A stretch of DNA of 57,336 bases from Anthoceros angustus (lineage: Eukaryota > Streptophyta > Anthocerotopsida > Anthocerotales > Anthocerotaceae), in the NCBI GenBank assembly GCA_010909165.1, contig VJWM01000334.1, forward strand, positions 1 through 57,336, in the 5' to 3' direction. A program made the position numbers and the translations under genes. Positions 10,742-22,262 of the stretch are shown in pieces (positions within the stretch are counted from its first letter, which is position 1; every line of letters begins with the position of its first letter). Under the pieces are notes generated by a model. It had not been told where the DNA came from. It did no database searches and saw only the letters and a program-made list of their open reading frames with translations.

Positions 10742-11626
10742 ATGTCAGGAGGTGGTGGCGAAGGAGGAGGAGGAGGAGGTGGAGGAGGTGCTGGACGAGG
10801 AGTAGGAGGAGGCGGAGCTAATCCTCCACTCCCGCCTGTTCTTGTCATCCCACAACCTTCCTACTCTGTCGAATTCAAAGAGCGGGACAGGTTTAATGGC
10901 ATGAAGTTCGAAGGTTGGAAGGTGCGCATGACAGCTGCCCTGCAAGCGAGACACGTTTGGGGAGTTGTTACTGGCACGCTCACAGAACCTACTTCATCTG
11001 CCACACAAGAGGAAAAGGACAAGTGGGAGAACCTGAACGCTGTCGCTCGTGCCATCTTGATAAGTGGGCTGGACGAGATTCTGCTCGCCGATGTTGCTTT
11101 TCTCACGAAGGCTGAAGAGATCTGGAACCTCCTCCTGCACACGTATGAGGCTAAGAATATTCTTACCATGTGTGCCGTTCGAGGAGAACTCTTCTCTCTT
11201 CGGCTCAAGGAAGGTGACAAGGTTGCACCCTTCGTCATCCGCTTCCGACAATTGCGATCTCAGCTCATCAATCTGGGCTCCCAATTTCCCGAGCTGGACG
11301 CTGTAGCCCAATTGCTCACATGTCTTCCTGCCAGCTATCAGACCTTCGTCTCCGGCTATGGTGCTACCATCAGAGTTGCAGACGCAGCTAGAGCTGCAGG
11401 CCAACCTACCAACATCAGCCTCACAGACGTTGTGGGGGCTCTATTACAGGAGGAGCAAAGCAGGGCTAACACCAGCTCTCATGGTGGTCATACCAAGACC
11501 GACAAAGTCCTTTACACACAAGGCAAGCACTATAACAGAACCAAACCGACCTCTGGATCAGGTTCTTCTAGACCAAGTCCCACAAATGCGAGACTAGGGT
11601 GTGGCGTCCTAAGCCCAGGAGCGTGA
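10742..11626 (+). CDS. gag: Copia Gag polyprotein (Retrotran_gag_2 / UBN2 type), C-terminally truncated
   Basis: The frame encodes the structural protein that packages element RNA into cytoplasmic particles. I chose the ATG at 10742 (MSGGGGEGG) because the glycine-rich start and the following EFKERDRFNGMKFEGWKV are the normal beginning of plant copia Gag; the frame itself opens 48 bases earlier. The body contains GLDEILLADVAFLTKAEEIW, LFSLRLKEGDKV and LLTCLPASYQTFVSGY, all typical of the UBN2 domain. The protein is about 294 residues and stops before any CCHC zinc knuckle, which was probably removed by the internal deletion. It is the longest uninterrupted retroelement frame in the window, supporting recent activity. 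The minus-strand element at 20,111-20,371 encodes a related segment (ISGLDEVLVPDVAFLTKAEDIW). Confidence 0.9.
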   Translation: MSGGGGEGGGGGGGGGAGRGVGGGGANPPLPPVLVIPQPSYSVEFKERDRFNGMKFEGWKVRMTAALQARHVWGVVTGTLTEPTSSATQEEKDKWENLNAVARAILISGLDEILLADVAFLTKAEEIWNLLLHTYEAKNILTMCAVRGELFSLRLKEGDKVAPFVIRFRQLRSQLINLGSQFPELDAVAQLLTCLPASYQTFVSGYGATIRVADAARAAGQPTNISLTDVVGALLQEEQSRANTSSHGGHTKTDKVLYTQGKHYNRTKPTSGSGSSRPSPTNARLGCGVLSPGA

Positions 11627-11714
11627 ATGCGAGAAAGAAGAAGGGCCGGTGCGTGCGTAAGAAGTCACGGTAATTTTGGAGCTCGTATAGTTGCCACCAG
11701 AATTGACGGACCTC

Positions 11715-11958
11715 GATGGACATAGCCAACAAATCCACCATTGCTATGACGGCCAACCCAAGATTCCATGCTCGCAATAAGCACATAGAAGTGCACCACC
11801 AAGTTATTCGTCATTCTGTGGAGCAGAAGGAAGTTAAGATTCAGCATATCTCCACAGACTATAATTCAGCGGATATACTCACGAAGTATCTGCCTGCTCG
11901 CAAACACTTCTTACATATGGAAGCTCTGGGAGTGAAGGACTACTCTACCATTCGGTAG
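11715..11958 (+). pseudogene. C-terminal remnant of copia RNase H
   Basis: The frame reads NKSTIAMTANPRFHARNKHI, then EVHHQVIRH, HISTDYNSADILTKYLP and HMEALGV. This is the standard end of a copia Pol polyprotein, including the last catalytic aspartate context (SADILTK). All upstream Pol is gone. It directly follows the gag stop plus about 90 bp of scrambled sequence, marking the deletion junction. Confidence 0.85.
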
Positions 11959-12403
11959 CTTCTCAATAATAGGATCTTAGAGTATGGTGGATGAAGCTTC
12001 ATCAGCACATAATGTCATATCTCTTGCTACGATTGCTGGTTTTCCCCATCACTTTCATGATGGCGGTGGCCAAGCCACAACTTCGTTGCTCTTCCAGGGT
12101 TTCTTCCCCAGAGTTGAATGTTGGCCCGTTTCTAGCTCTCTGACAGCGAGAGATATGCCGAACCGACATTCCCAGCTCGCGATTTGCCATCTTTGTTCAG
12201 TCGCAAGCTCCCTCCACTTGTTGTGACCACGCTGGTTGGCTCTCACTCGTGTGCGTCTTCTCTTCTTCCTCCGCTCTTCACACACATGGTGATACAAGAG
12301 GAATACAGCGATTGCGAAGGCACAGAGTGTTAGCAGCGTGTTTACAGTCTCAGCCATGTGCGCGTCACTCCGTTGCTAACAGCATGCTCCGTTTACGGGG
12401 GCG

Positions 12404-12585
12404 TGTTAAGAATGAACCTCCGTTAGGGTTCATGGTCATATAAACTGACTAGCTGTTATGACTTTTAGTTAGGTTAAATGAACAGTCGTGACTATACACA
12501 AGTTTTGTATAAGACATGCTTTGTGAGTAATTTACATTAATTTATTCTGCACATTTTGCATTTCCTGTTGTTCAGTTTATTTACA
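12404..12585 (+). repeat. 3' LTR of the gag-only copia element
   Basis: It is the same length (182 bp) as the 5' LTR and is followed by the CAAGT target duplication at 12586-12590. Confidence 0.95.
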
Positions 12586-12590
12586 CAAGT

Positions 12591-13659
12591 CCCAACAGCA
12601 AAGCAAGAGGAGCACGGCGACGATGGGACCCAAGAAAGTGGCGGAGGTGTGGGAGCCATGGCGCCTGGAGGAGCGCAACATTGTCCTGGCGCTTCGACTT
12701 GGTCCGTGGCTCGAGGAGGCGGAGGGCTGGTGGCGGAATGGCACTGGATATTTTCCGGTACATGCGGACCCTACGGCGTAACCTTAGTCAGAATCGCGGG
12801 AAAATGCTGGCTCTGACCAAGAGGAGGTCGCTCCAGAATTTGCGGGAGGACCCGGAGGTGGACTGTGGAGGTCTTGAGGCGGTCTGCCGTCCGGTGGAAA
12901 GTAGAGGCGTGGTGCGGGCCGAAGGTGAAGGAAGGTGAAGCGCGGGCGGCTCTCTTCGTCCGAGCGGCGATCCTCTAACGGATGGGCGATGTCGGACCTC
13001 TGAGCAGGAGAGTGCGATGGTGCGAAAATCGCCCCTTCGAACATGCCAAGGTGGACCACCTTGGAGATAATCGCTGGTGTTCCTCCACAACCTCGGAAAG
13101 GAAAGCAGCCGGCCGAGTAATATAATCGCCCGGATCAACCAGGCTCGTGTGAGGAGCAAGCCACCTCCGTTGGCGTTATGGCCGATCCATGTTGATCCAC
13201 GTAATGGGGGCGGGCGAGGAGGCGAGCACTCGGAAAGGGTTGGCCGCCCTCAGGAGGCGAAGGGAAGTGCAGGCGGAGGCCCGTCGTCGAGCAGAGGGTT
13301 CGGGAGGAGGACGGCGGGAGGATTCGACTCCATACGTAGAGCAGACCCCTCGCCACCTAGGAAGTGTGGGAGGACATCCCGCTTCTCTCCTCTTGGTGCC
13401 CCCCACCGGGCCAGCCAGGAAGAGGCGGCCACAGACGGGAGTTGGCGGTTGCGACTCAGTGGTCGGCAACAATTCTTGAGCCCGCCGGTTCGGCGGGCAG
13501 AAAGGCGTGATAGCGCCACCAACGCGGCACCTAGGGACCCTTTGTGCCCTTGCCCCTCGGAGTGGCGAGGACGGAGGCGGTGCGGAGGCGGAAAGAGGCC
13601 GCCGAGGGCGGGAGGACACTGGCGGGCCCCCAGGCCGTGCAATAGGTAGGTGCGCCTGA
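12591..13659. other. GC-rich purine-rich stretch without a recognisable gene
   Basis: This continues the sequence interrupted at 9505. A short frame beginning near 12,622 (PKKVAEVWEPWRLEERNIV) looks protein-like and continues in shifting frames. A 190-codon plus-strand frame at 13077-13649 is rich in Arg, Gly and Pro and shows no domain. I cannot call a gene. Confidence 0.3.
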
Positions 13660-14070
13660 TCTGCGCACTTGGGTTTAGTGTTTGATTAGCATTAATTAAT
13701 CTAATTACTTATCTTGAAGTAAGTAATTAGTGTTAATTAATCTAAAGTGCTATGTTAATTAAGCATTGATTGGTAATTAATCTAAGATGCTTATGTTAAT
13801 TAAGCATTGATTAGTGTTAATTAAACATGGTTAGCAATAGCTAAGTGGATAAGCTCAAGTAATATGCTTGGCATATTCCTTGCATATTATAATGTATTCT
13901 TATGATACAATAGCTAAGTGGATAAGCTCAAGTATGCTTTGGCATATTCCTTGCATACTATATGTATTCTTAGGATATTTCGTATCTTGATGCCAATAGG
14001 ATATCTTAGGAATATGCCGATGCGAGGTCTAGTATATATAGACCTTCCATTGAGACAAGCTCGGATCATA
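13660..14070. repeat. AT-rich block with tandem repeats and a TATA-like site
   Basis: TTAATTAATCTAA-type words recur between 13,690 and 13,830. A ~73-bp unit starting CAATAGCTAAGTGGATAAGC is then tandemly repeated (13,835-13,907 and 13,908-13,977). A TATATATA run at 14,033-14,040 precedes a GC-richer tract, which resembles the promoter part of an LTR. No partner LTR or primer site was found. Confidence 0.55.
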
Positions 14071-14224
14071 GCTTGTCCTCTAGATATCTTGATCTGAGGC
14101 GTTGTGAGGAGGCTAAGCTATGGCTCCGAGCGATGTAAGGAATGTGCGTGTTGTTCTCGTGGGAGAGTGTGTTTGTGCCACGGCGATGCGGGCTACTCCC
14201 TCTTGTTGTTACAAGCTATGATCT

Positions 14225-14566
14225 CATCTTGTGTGTGCTAGGCTTGGTGTGATGCTGGGCGTGCTAGGCAGTACTGGGTGGCTAGGCGTGCTGGAGTGAT
14301 GCTAAGCTACCTAGGCGTGCTAGGCGTGCTGGGGTGCTAGGCCGTGCTAGGGAGGCTGGCGGCGGCGGCTAGCTCTTTAAGCAAGCCAAGTCAAGGCCAG
14401 GAGAGGAGGCGGAAGCCCAGTCAAGGCCAAAGAGGAGGCGAAGGAGCCAAGTCAAGGCCAAGGAGGGAGGCGAAGAAGCCCAGGTCAAGGCCAAGAGGAG
14501 GCGAAGGAGCCAAGTCAAGGCCAAGGAGAGGAGGCGAAGAAGCCAAGTCAAGGCCAAGGAGATGGG
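14225..14566. repeat. GCTAGGCGTGCTGG repeats followed by a ~31-bp minisatellite
   Basis: Degenerate GCTAGGCGTGCT words fill 14,225-14,345. From 14,385 to 14,566 six units of GCCAAGTCAAGGCCAAGGAG plus a GAGGCGAAGAA-like tail occur at 30-33-bp spacing (starts near 14385, 14415, 14446, 14478, 14509 and 14542). The repeats create open frames on both strands that I do not treat as genes. Confidence 0.8.
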
Positions 14567-15569
14567 ACAAGATGAGGCCGTGACACTTTCTCTCGTCTTG
14601 TTGCAAGTGATTACTCGGCACAAGGCTAGGAGTGGTGGGCGACATGGCCAAGCGGGTCAGTGGAGAACTCGGCCGAGACAAGCCAGCCCTGCAGTAGTGA
14701 TGAGCCCCTGCGTGAGGTGTTGAGGGCCAGTTCTCCCCCTTGTTGGTTTGCACCTATACTGCGTGTATTAGATTTGTTTGCTTGGTTGTTGGTGGGAAGT
14801 GCTTGAATTCAAGTGCTTGCCTCGTGCGACCAAATCATCCCCAGCGAGGAGGCAAGAAGGCGACTCCGGGACCCTTCCCACCTCACAGGTCGGGAGGAGA
14901 AGGAGGCTGAGAAAGGAGTTAGCGGCCAAGAGGGCCAGGAGGCGAGAGCTCGGGACCACCCGGCAATGGGGACACAGGGTCTGATTAGGTCCGAGAGCCC
15001 GTCCGGACTCGCTCGAGCTGAGTATGGTGGTCCTTGACGGATGGAGATACCCAGTGGACTTCACAGGCATCTCCCAGCTTGATGGAAGAAAGCATGACGG
15101 TTTAGCTACCAACTCATGGACTATATGCTTTAGGGTCTCTGTGAGCGTGGAAGACCCAGAAGTGGAAAACCACCCGGCGAAGGATGGTGGAACTCAAGGC
15201 GGTAAGCGGCGGCTAAGAAGAAGCAGTCCCTCGCCAAGATCGAGGAGGGAGGCGGAGGCGGGAGTCACAGTGGGTTCGGCAAGAGGACCAAGGTCCTTGA
15301 GATGTCGAGCAAAATTTGAATCGTCGTGAGAGAGGCCCAAGCCACGGGCTAAAGACCTCTGCAAACAAGGGAGGCGGAAAGGAGGCGGAGGAGGCTGTGG
15401 CGGGGGCGGAGAACAGCTCATGACCTGGCCGGCGGCTCGGTGGACCAACACCTGGGGTGAGGTGAGAAGCGGGCGGAGGGCTAAGCTGGCTAAAATAAGC
15501 GGATCCTGCTCGGCGTGATCGGGCCGGTGGAGGGAGGAGGGGTATCACTTAACTCAAGAAGGTGACAGT
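14567..15569. other. GC-rich sequence left of the minus-strand copia element
   Basis: No domain-bearing frame was seen. The composition resembles 22,454-24,300, which lies on the other side of the copia element, so the two probably formed one block before insertion. Confidence 0.35.
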
Positions 15570-15750
15570 TGTCAAAGCGCTAAGAGAGCGAGAAACTTGA
15601 CAATAATAATAATGATAATAAATTTACAAGAGAGGTTGTGTTTATATACTTAACCCTAAAGTTAACTACATAACCTCATAATATAAATAACCCTAATCTG
15701 GGTAGCTAGGTAGAGTGGCCGTGGTTACTAGTAACCCTGGGGGTTTAACA
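15570..15750 (-). repeat. 3' LTR of the minus-strand copia element
   Basis: It shares the AATAATAATAATGATAATAA tract and the GTTTATATACTTAACC and CTAGGTAG words with 22263-22453. The TATATA within it is a likely promoter core. Confidence 0.9.
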
Positions 15751-16111
15751 CATAATAACCAGACTGGGTTAGCCTACAAGCCAAGACTAAAGTTGGCGGT
15801 GAAAGGCGTGGACCACTGGCGATAGTGACCTGATCATGAGCTGAGCACCGATAGCGTGATAGGCGGGTTATGCTATGCAGGCGGCGTGTGAGGTGGCGGT
15901 GGGAAGCATTGGCGGGCCCGTGGAGACCGATTAAGAAGAGGCGAGCCGGCATCCCGGAGGAGCTGAAAGATCAGCTGGAGAAAGCCGCCAAGGTCCCATT
16001 GCCGAAGTAGGACACAGCTAGGTGCTAGACAATTAGATAAGCAAAGGAGCTTCATCCGCCCAGCACCTGGAACAGCCACCTGCAGCAATCAAGGCAAATA
16101 GGAAGAGTATT

Positions 16112-16836
16112 CTACCAGGCCCAGTGCCTCCATATGAAAAACATGCTTGCTCGTCGGTAAGCTCTTTGTAAGCCACTGTTTAGCTCCGTCGATATATGTT
16201 CAATTTTGATCACCTTGCGCTCCGCAGTGTCGACAAAGTGATCTTTGAATCTCAATATGTTTGGTGCGCGCATGGAAACGGGGATTCCCAACCAGGGCAA
16301 TAGTCGACATATTGTCGCAGAAGATGGTCGTGGGAATCGACTGTTGAAAACACCAAACCAGCTAGGAAAGTGCGCTCCCATTCAGCCTCCTTGGCTGAGT
16401 CTGTTAGGGCCTTGTATTCTGCTTCTGTTGATGAAAGAGCTATCGAAGTTTGTTTCTTCGAGCTCCAGGTTGACGGTACGGGCGAGGAAACAATATGCAA
16501 ATACTTTTCCTTTGATCCGAGCTCAGCGATGCATACATATCCCTCAAGAGTGAGTGCTCGGTCACTACCCTGAAAACATAAACCAAAGGTGGAGGTGCCT
16601 TTAAGATATCGGAGAATCCTTTTAACTGCCATCCAATGCTCGGGACCAGGATTCTCAAGGTATTGAGAAACAGCACTTACGGAGTGCTGAATATCCGTCC
16701 TAGTCCAGCATGCTATGTAGTTAAGGCAGCCCACGGCATGCCGGTAAGGGACCTGACTCATGGCTTCACGCTCAAAATCATCTTGTGGGCACTGTTGAGC
16801 AGAAAGTTTAACCCCAACGCTTCCTGGTGTGCTCAC
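16112..16836 (-). pseudogene. Copia RNase H domain
   Basis: The main frame (16836 downward) carries YRHAVGCLNYIACWTRTDI, LRYLKGTSTFGLCF and SIALSSTEAEYKALTDSAKE, and then the frame breaks. A second frame continues with KVIKIEHISTELNSG near 16200. These are the conserved blocks of copia RNase H, which degrades the RNA strand during reverse transcription. The DADWA-type catalytic block has decayed. Confidence 0.85.
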
Positions 16837-17976
16837 AGGTTTAGCATCCTACAAGTTAAAGCGTCGAAGAGTCTGCCAATATACTTTGTCTGGTGCAAGA
16901 TAAGTGTGCGAGTGTCTCTATCTCTCAACAGCTGAACACCAAGGACAAAGGTAAGTGGTCCAATGTCCTTCATATCATATTCCTTGTGCAACATACCTTT
17001 CACCCAGGCCAAGAGCTCTCTGTCGTTGGAAGCAAGTATAACGTCATCCACGTAAAGAGCTAGTATGACCAGATGACCTCCTTTGGAGTAAATATACACG
17101 TTCGAATCAGCTGGATTCTGGATGAAGCCAATCCACTTGAGATATTTATCGATACACTTGTACCATTCACGGGCACTTTGCTTCAAGCCATATAGAGTTT
17201 TGTTCAATTTGCAGACCCAATCAGGATGTTCAGGGTCTACAAATCCTTCAGGCTGATCCATGTATATATCTTCTTCAAGCTGCTTCGTGAAGCGGGTTGA
17301 AGCGTCCATGCTCGAGATCCCGGTCTCGCGGCAAGCCCGACATCATCGATGGTCTGCGTCTTCTGACGGTGAAAGTCTCATTAAAGTCTACACCTGCGAC
17401 TTGAGAGAAGCCCCTAGCAACTAAACGCGACTTATAGCGGGCTATTCCTCCCTGAGCATTCAGCTTGTGCTTAAACACCCATTTGCAGCTAACCGCTCTT
17501 CTCCCGGCAGGTAAAGGACATAGCTCCCATGTGCCATTCTTAATCAAAGAATTATATTCATCTTGAATGGAAGGAACCCAGTGATGTTTGTCAGGGCCAG
17601 TAATAGCCTCTTGGTATGTGCGGGGTTCTGCGGGATGAAGAGTGCTGGTGGAGAAAGCCTCACAAAGACGAGCAGATCGAGGAATCCTGAAGTCTTCGGG
17701 TTCATACGGCCTTGTGCTCCAATTCTCCCTTGATGGACGGGACCTGCTGGGATACCTACGCTCTTCAACAATTGGTGCAGGTTCAGCAGCTAGTTCCTCA
17801 GGAGTCTCCAGCTCATGTGGCTCAACAGTTGAGTCCGCAGCATGTTCCAGCTCGTCAGTAAGTGGCTCAGCAACATCTTCAGCCTTGTCAACAAGTGAAG
17901 CAGCTTCAGGCTCTATGACAGGTGAATCGGCTGCAATCTCATCAACTAGTGTATCGTCCTCAAGCTCATGCATCAC
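16833..17976 (-). pseudogene. Copia reverse transcriptase with preceding linker
   Basis: The upstream frame (17976-17275) holds an acidic linker, then WVPSIQDEYNSLIKNGTW, CKWVFKHKLNAQGGIARYKS and RLVARGFSQVAGVDFNETF, the classic start of copia reverse transcriptase. The downstream frame (17309-16833) holds WVCKLNKTLYGLKQSAREWY and the catalytic YVDD at 17043-17054. One frameshift near 17,300 separates the halves. The plus-strand serine-rich frame over this region is antisense artefact. Confidence 0.9.
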
Positions 17977-18156
17977 TTCAGCATTAGGTATTGGAAGCTC
18001 AGCGTCTGATCAGTCATCCTACGGTGTCTCCTGTGGTCGCTGCGAGGCATGGAGGTTGGTGATCGCAGGCCGCGAGGAAGCAGTCGATGGCCGGCTGCTG
18101 CATTTCCACCCCAGGCACCCTTGCCCGGTTGGAAAACGAGGCGGTGGCGGTTCATG

Positions 18157-18954
18157 TCACGCATCTTGAGGATACTCGGAGGGTGTCTCATCAAAGTCAG
18201 CAGTGTCCGGAGGAGAGGGTGCTGAAGAAGTAGTCGCAGGGGAAGCAGGAGCTGTCAATTCCTTAAAAGTGACACTGCGGGCAAATATGGAAGACCTGGA
18301 GTGAGGGTCATAAAGCTTATAAGCTTTGATCTCCTCACCATAACCAACAAATACGAGAGGTCGAGCCCTATCCTCAAGCTTCCTGCGCTGTTCTTCATGG
18401 ATGTAAGCATAGGCAGGTGAGCCAAATACTCGAAGATGAAGCAAACTAGGCTTGCGCTTCCAAATCATCTCGAAAGGAGTCCGGTCAGGAACTGCTGAAG
18501 TGAGAAGCCTATTAAGAATATAAGTGGCAGTGACAACTGCCTCTGCCCAGTAGGCTTTGCTGAGCCCGGACCACGCCAACATACTCCTTGTCATGCTGAG
18601 CAAAGTTTGATTACGGCGTTCGGCTACCCCATTTTGTTGCTGAGTATAAGGGATATCTTGGTGGCCAATTGACTGGCTGAGCTGCAAGATACTCGTCAAA
18701 AGCAGCATTCTAGGCTACATGCGTTATCGATCTTAAGCAGTGAGGTGAGTCCCATCATCTCTGTATGATTGAGCAAACTCTTTGAATAGCAAGAAAGAGT
18801 CTGATTTTCGCTTGAGGGGGTATGTCCAGGAATACCGACTAAAATCGTCGGTGAGTGTGAGGTAGTAAAGAGAACCTCCCAAGGACGGGACATGAAGCTT
18901 CCCAGAGATGTCTGCATGTACTAGGTCAAGGATGGCAGTAGACCTATGAGCCAA
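18157..18954 (-). pseudogene. Copia integrase core
   Basis: The first catalytic aspartate lies in LVHADISGKLHVPS (18954-18733). The third catalytic acid lies in QQNGVAERRNQTLLSMTRSM (18708-18157), followed by YWAEAVVTATYILNRL and LVFVGYGEEIKAYKLYDP. The middle aspartate block falls at a frameshift near 18,720 (reads KIDNA instead of SDNAGE). The enzyme would insert the element cDNA into chromosomes; it is inactive as sequenced. Confidence 0.9.
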
Positions 18955-19560
18955 AGTAGCAGGAAAAGGTAACTCTTTTTGCTTGGCTATTATGCATGCA
19001 TCACAAAGAGGAAGTTCTTTGAAGCACTTGGGAAGAGGCTCGGTAACATTCGAGGTTGGACATCCTTATCAACTTATCCTTATTAGCATGACCGAGGCAG
19101 GCATGCCAAAGTTAATAACTAGAGGCAAATGAGACCTAGCAACAAGATGGACCATTAGCGAGACACTTCATGTCTAGCCTGTATAGATCCTGCACTAGTA
19201 AGCCCTGGGCAACTACATAAGAGGATCTAGACTTGCTAAGAGTGCAACCAGTAGCATGAAAGCGAAGCTCTAAATTGTTGAGCTGCATCAGCTGACTAAC
19301 AGAGAGAGGTGTTTTGCCATGTCAGGAACAAAGAGGACATTATCAATCTGAAAAATCTGGCCATTCGACTGCCTGAAAGAGCAAGAACCTCGGCCAAGAA
19401 TTTTCAGACCTGTCTTTGTGAGTTCATCTCCAAGCAGCACTTTTTCACACTGTGGAGAGAGGAGTAAAGTTACTCATCAATTTTCTGTCATGGCAGACAT
19501 GTGATGTTGCTCCTGAATCGAGATACCAGGCATCATCAAGCCTGGAAGCTGCAGACAGGC
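18955..19560 (-). pseudogene. GAG-pre-integrase and aspartic protease remnants
   Basis: Minus-strand translation gives WYLDSGATSHVCHD near 19,500-19,535, the protease active site (DSG). Further on, CDACIIAKQKELPFP near 18,960-19,020 is the zinc-binding end of the GAG-pre-integrase domain. Frames are broken between these motifs. Confidence 0.8.
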
Positions 19561-19860
19561 AGACAGTCAGTATCACGGCTTGCTTGCAGTGGAAAAGCCC
19601 TTCGATGGCTTGTCCTTGGAAACCACATGAGCCTCAAACGGTTTGTTAGTTTTCTCGGCCTTTTTGGGTTCTCCAGATTTCTTCTTCCACCACTCCGTTC
19701 CCAAGGACCACGAGAACCACACACGATTCTGAGAGCCTTGCCTTTTGATGCATGCGGCGAATCTTTGGAAGACCCAGCTACAAATAAGTGCTTGCCTCTG
19801 CTTTGTGGTTTAAATTTAGTTGTAGAAAGGACTTTATCAGTTTTGGTGCGACGAGTTTGA

Positions 19861-20460
19861 GTGTGATTGTCGAGGCCTCTTCTGGAAGAGGGCTCTGTCT
19901 GCAAAGGCGATCATGGCCAGGTTGTCCATTTGTGGCGGCTTTGCGGCCTCGAGTGTAGCACCATAGCTGGTGACAAAGGCTGTAATGCGGCGGAAGAGCT
20001 CATTAAAAAGCCCAGTTTCATAGCGGCATCAAGTTCGGGCATGGGAAAACCAAGGAGATCAAGTTGGCTCGAAGTTATCGAACTTCATCACCAAGCAACA
20101 ACTGTCTCCTTCACGCCTTGTGATGAATAGAGCTCACTCGGCGGCCAGGGAGGGTAACCGTTCGTTCTTCGCGTCCAATGCGTGCGTGCGATTGTGTCCA
20201 TATGTCTTCAGCCTTAGTGAGGAAGGCCACATCGGGCACTAACACCTCGTCCAGGCCACTTATGATGAGGGCACGAGCCACAATGTTAGCATTCTCCCAT
20301 ACATCACAATGGTGTTGTGGAAATGCTTGCAGTTGTTGAAGCGCCCGGCTCACGGCCTCCATACATGCCAAGCATCAAGGGCCCTTTGTCACAGGACGCT
20401 CGGTGCGGTATTTAGTTCCATTGAACCTGTCACGTTCCTTAAACTCTATTGTAGGTTGGT
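19861..20460 (-). pseudogene. Copia Gag remnant
   Basis: Near 20,460 the minus strand reads EFKERDRFNGTKY. At 20371-20111 it reads NANIVARALIISGLDEVLV and DVAFLTKAEDIW. Both match Gag of the element at 9,506-12,585, so the two belong to one lineage. The frame is broken and the middle of the protein is missing. Confidence 0.8.
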
Positions 20461-20469
20461 ATGTATGGG

Positions 20470-22262
20470 GAAGGGGTGGCGAGAAGAGGCGGCCTGCATA
20501 CTGCATGTAGTGCTAAACTGGCCGAGAGGTGGCTATGGGAAGCCCTTGCCCAGTGGGAGTACATGTCCAAACCCTGTTCCTTGCCCACTCGCGGGATTTC
20601 CAGACCCGACTCCATATACGAGGCGAGATTGGCGAATCCGGCTCACAGTGCGGGCAAAGGATTCCTATCCGCTCGAGGGATGGCGGGGGTTGAAATCTTG
20701 GGACGTGGGCGGGGTGAGACGGGGGCACGGTTCCTTGGCGAATGATAGGCCGCTCAGATCCGGCGAGGTAAAGGTATAATACGATCCGATCTTTGAAAGC
20801 CATGAGCAGAGCCATTGTTGCCGTTTCAAAGCACGATATGCTCGAGATTGCCTGGATGTCCTCCAGGGTTTGCTGCAGGTGGGAAGGTGCCGGGCGCTCC
20901 GTGTGGCGGTGAGCTCGGGAGGGAAGGCATACCGCATGAGTGGGCCTTTTGCCGGTTGGAGGCGCACTGGGATCACACCTTCCTTGGACCGGGATCTCCG
21001 ACATAAAGCCCGAGATCGTCACCAGCATCAGAACCTGCGTCTCCAGAATTTTCAGCCATGTTTTCGGTGCAAAGTTGGATTCAGATTGTATCTGATGGTG
21101 TGTGGTGGCAGATCCCGGATGTGTATCTATGACTGTTCAGATTGCGAGGTCGGGCCGGACAGGGTTAGGAGGCGAGGCTGCAGGTTGGTGCGCTTGAGAA
21201 ACTGCCTCGCGGATCTTGCAGGGGTTTCACTTGCATTGCGTCCTCCGCGTAGTGATGCCCGTGTGTTAGCGAGTCCGTCCTTTCCGGTGACCCGGTGATG
21301 CATTGCACAAATCGGCGTCCTTTCACCAGATGTATGTGTGTCCCTGCTCTATCACAGATGCATGAAAAATCTGCTCACGGCGTTTCGTATCTCCCTTGCT
21401 TGTTTGCAGGATTGCTTGGCCAAGCAAAGGATCGGGCTGAGCCCGCAGCTATCACAGGATGGTGTGTCGATGGCCGTCAATCACAGGGCCATCGCTGATG
21501 TGAAAGTCTTCATTTAATTTTGTGACCAGGGCATTCAATTGGTGCTTGATCTCGTTGATCTCAAGAAAAATCTGCCCTGTGAGAGCTTGTGTTCTGGTGG
21601 TATGCCTGAAGAGCATAACCTGAAGGTCTCCTAGGTTTGCAACAGGCTCATCGGCAATTTCACTCAGCAAATGGAACCGTGAGGATTCCACTGCGTGATT
21701 ATGCCTAGATGGTTGCAGATGGAAACGATGTGTTTCCCCTGCATGATTATTTCTAGGTGATTGTTCACAATTTGTGTGAGTGTTGCACACATCTTGCGGT
21801 ACCAGAACGGCAGATTACGGAGTAGTCGGGGTTGGAGAGCTGTGGCACCTTTGGAAACACAGGCTCGAAAATTTCTTGTCCTTTGAAATTTGTGGGAAGA
21901 AGTGTTGACCGCCTCTGGCGATCTCTTTCCCTTACGTACCTGTCAGTGATAAAGTTAAAGAAACCGTGCAGGCTCCAAAGTCCTGTTCTTGAGGGCATTT
22001 TGCACTTGAGATATATTTTGCATATCTCCTTTTAGCGGTCTGTGGAAGCGTTTTCATGTGATAATGAACTTGGAAATTCCCCATCATGTACGGGAATAAA
22101 TTTGCAATTTTGATGAAGGAGAGAAACGTGGGAAGTATAGATATAATGCATAGAATCTATATATGATATACATATTAGATTATGCATTGTAAGCATCTGT
22201 GCTTCTGTCTTGATTCCTTTCATGAAAAATCAATGCAACTAAAAATGAGTTGCTCGATACCA
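20470..22262 (-). other. Long leader of the minus-strand copia element, with possible extra coding sequence
   Basis: About 1.8 kb separates the primer site from gag. Between 21,998 and 21,452 two overlapping minus-strand frames look protein-like: GFFNFITDRYVRERDRQRR, then LEINEIKHQLNALVTKLNED, with a doubled HA.E..RFHL motif. I do not recognise them. They could be a captured fragment or an upstream accessory frame. 20,470-21,450 is GC-rich and may be a secondary insertion. Confidence 0.35.

Larger units (their letters stand above)
9506..12585 (+). mobile_element. Full-length Ty1/copia deletion derivative (gag only) with TSD CAAGT
   Basis: Two 182-bp LTRs (9506-9687 and 12404-12585) begin TGTTAAG and end TTTACA. 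They are flanked by perfect 5-bp target duplications CAAGT (9501-9505 and 12586-12590). The primer-binding site TGGTATCAGAGC starts directly after the left LTR and a purine-rich ACGGGGGCG precedes the right LTR. Internally there is a ~1-kb leader, one gag frame, and only the last part of RNase H. Protease, integrase and reverse transcriptase are missing through a deletion at about 11,600-11,715. By eye the LTRs differ at two positions, so the insertion looks young. It would depend on an autonomous relative; the minus-strand element at 15,570-22,453 has a similar gag. Confidence 0.93.

Noticed and set aside
14369-14753. Repetitive Leu/Pro/Ser and Arg/Lys frames on both strands
   Set aside because: They arise from the ~31-bp minisatellite; no start context or domain.
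17642-18169. 175-codon serine-rich plus-strand frame
   Set aside because: It is antisense to copia Pol linker and reverse transcriptase that are clearly encoded on the minus strand.
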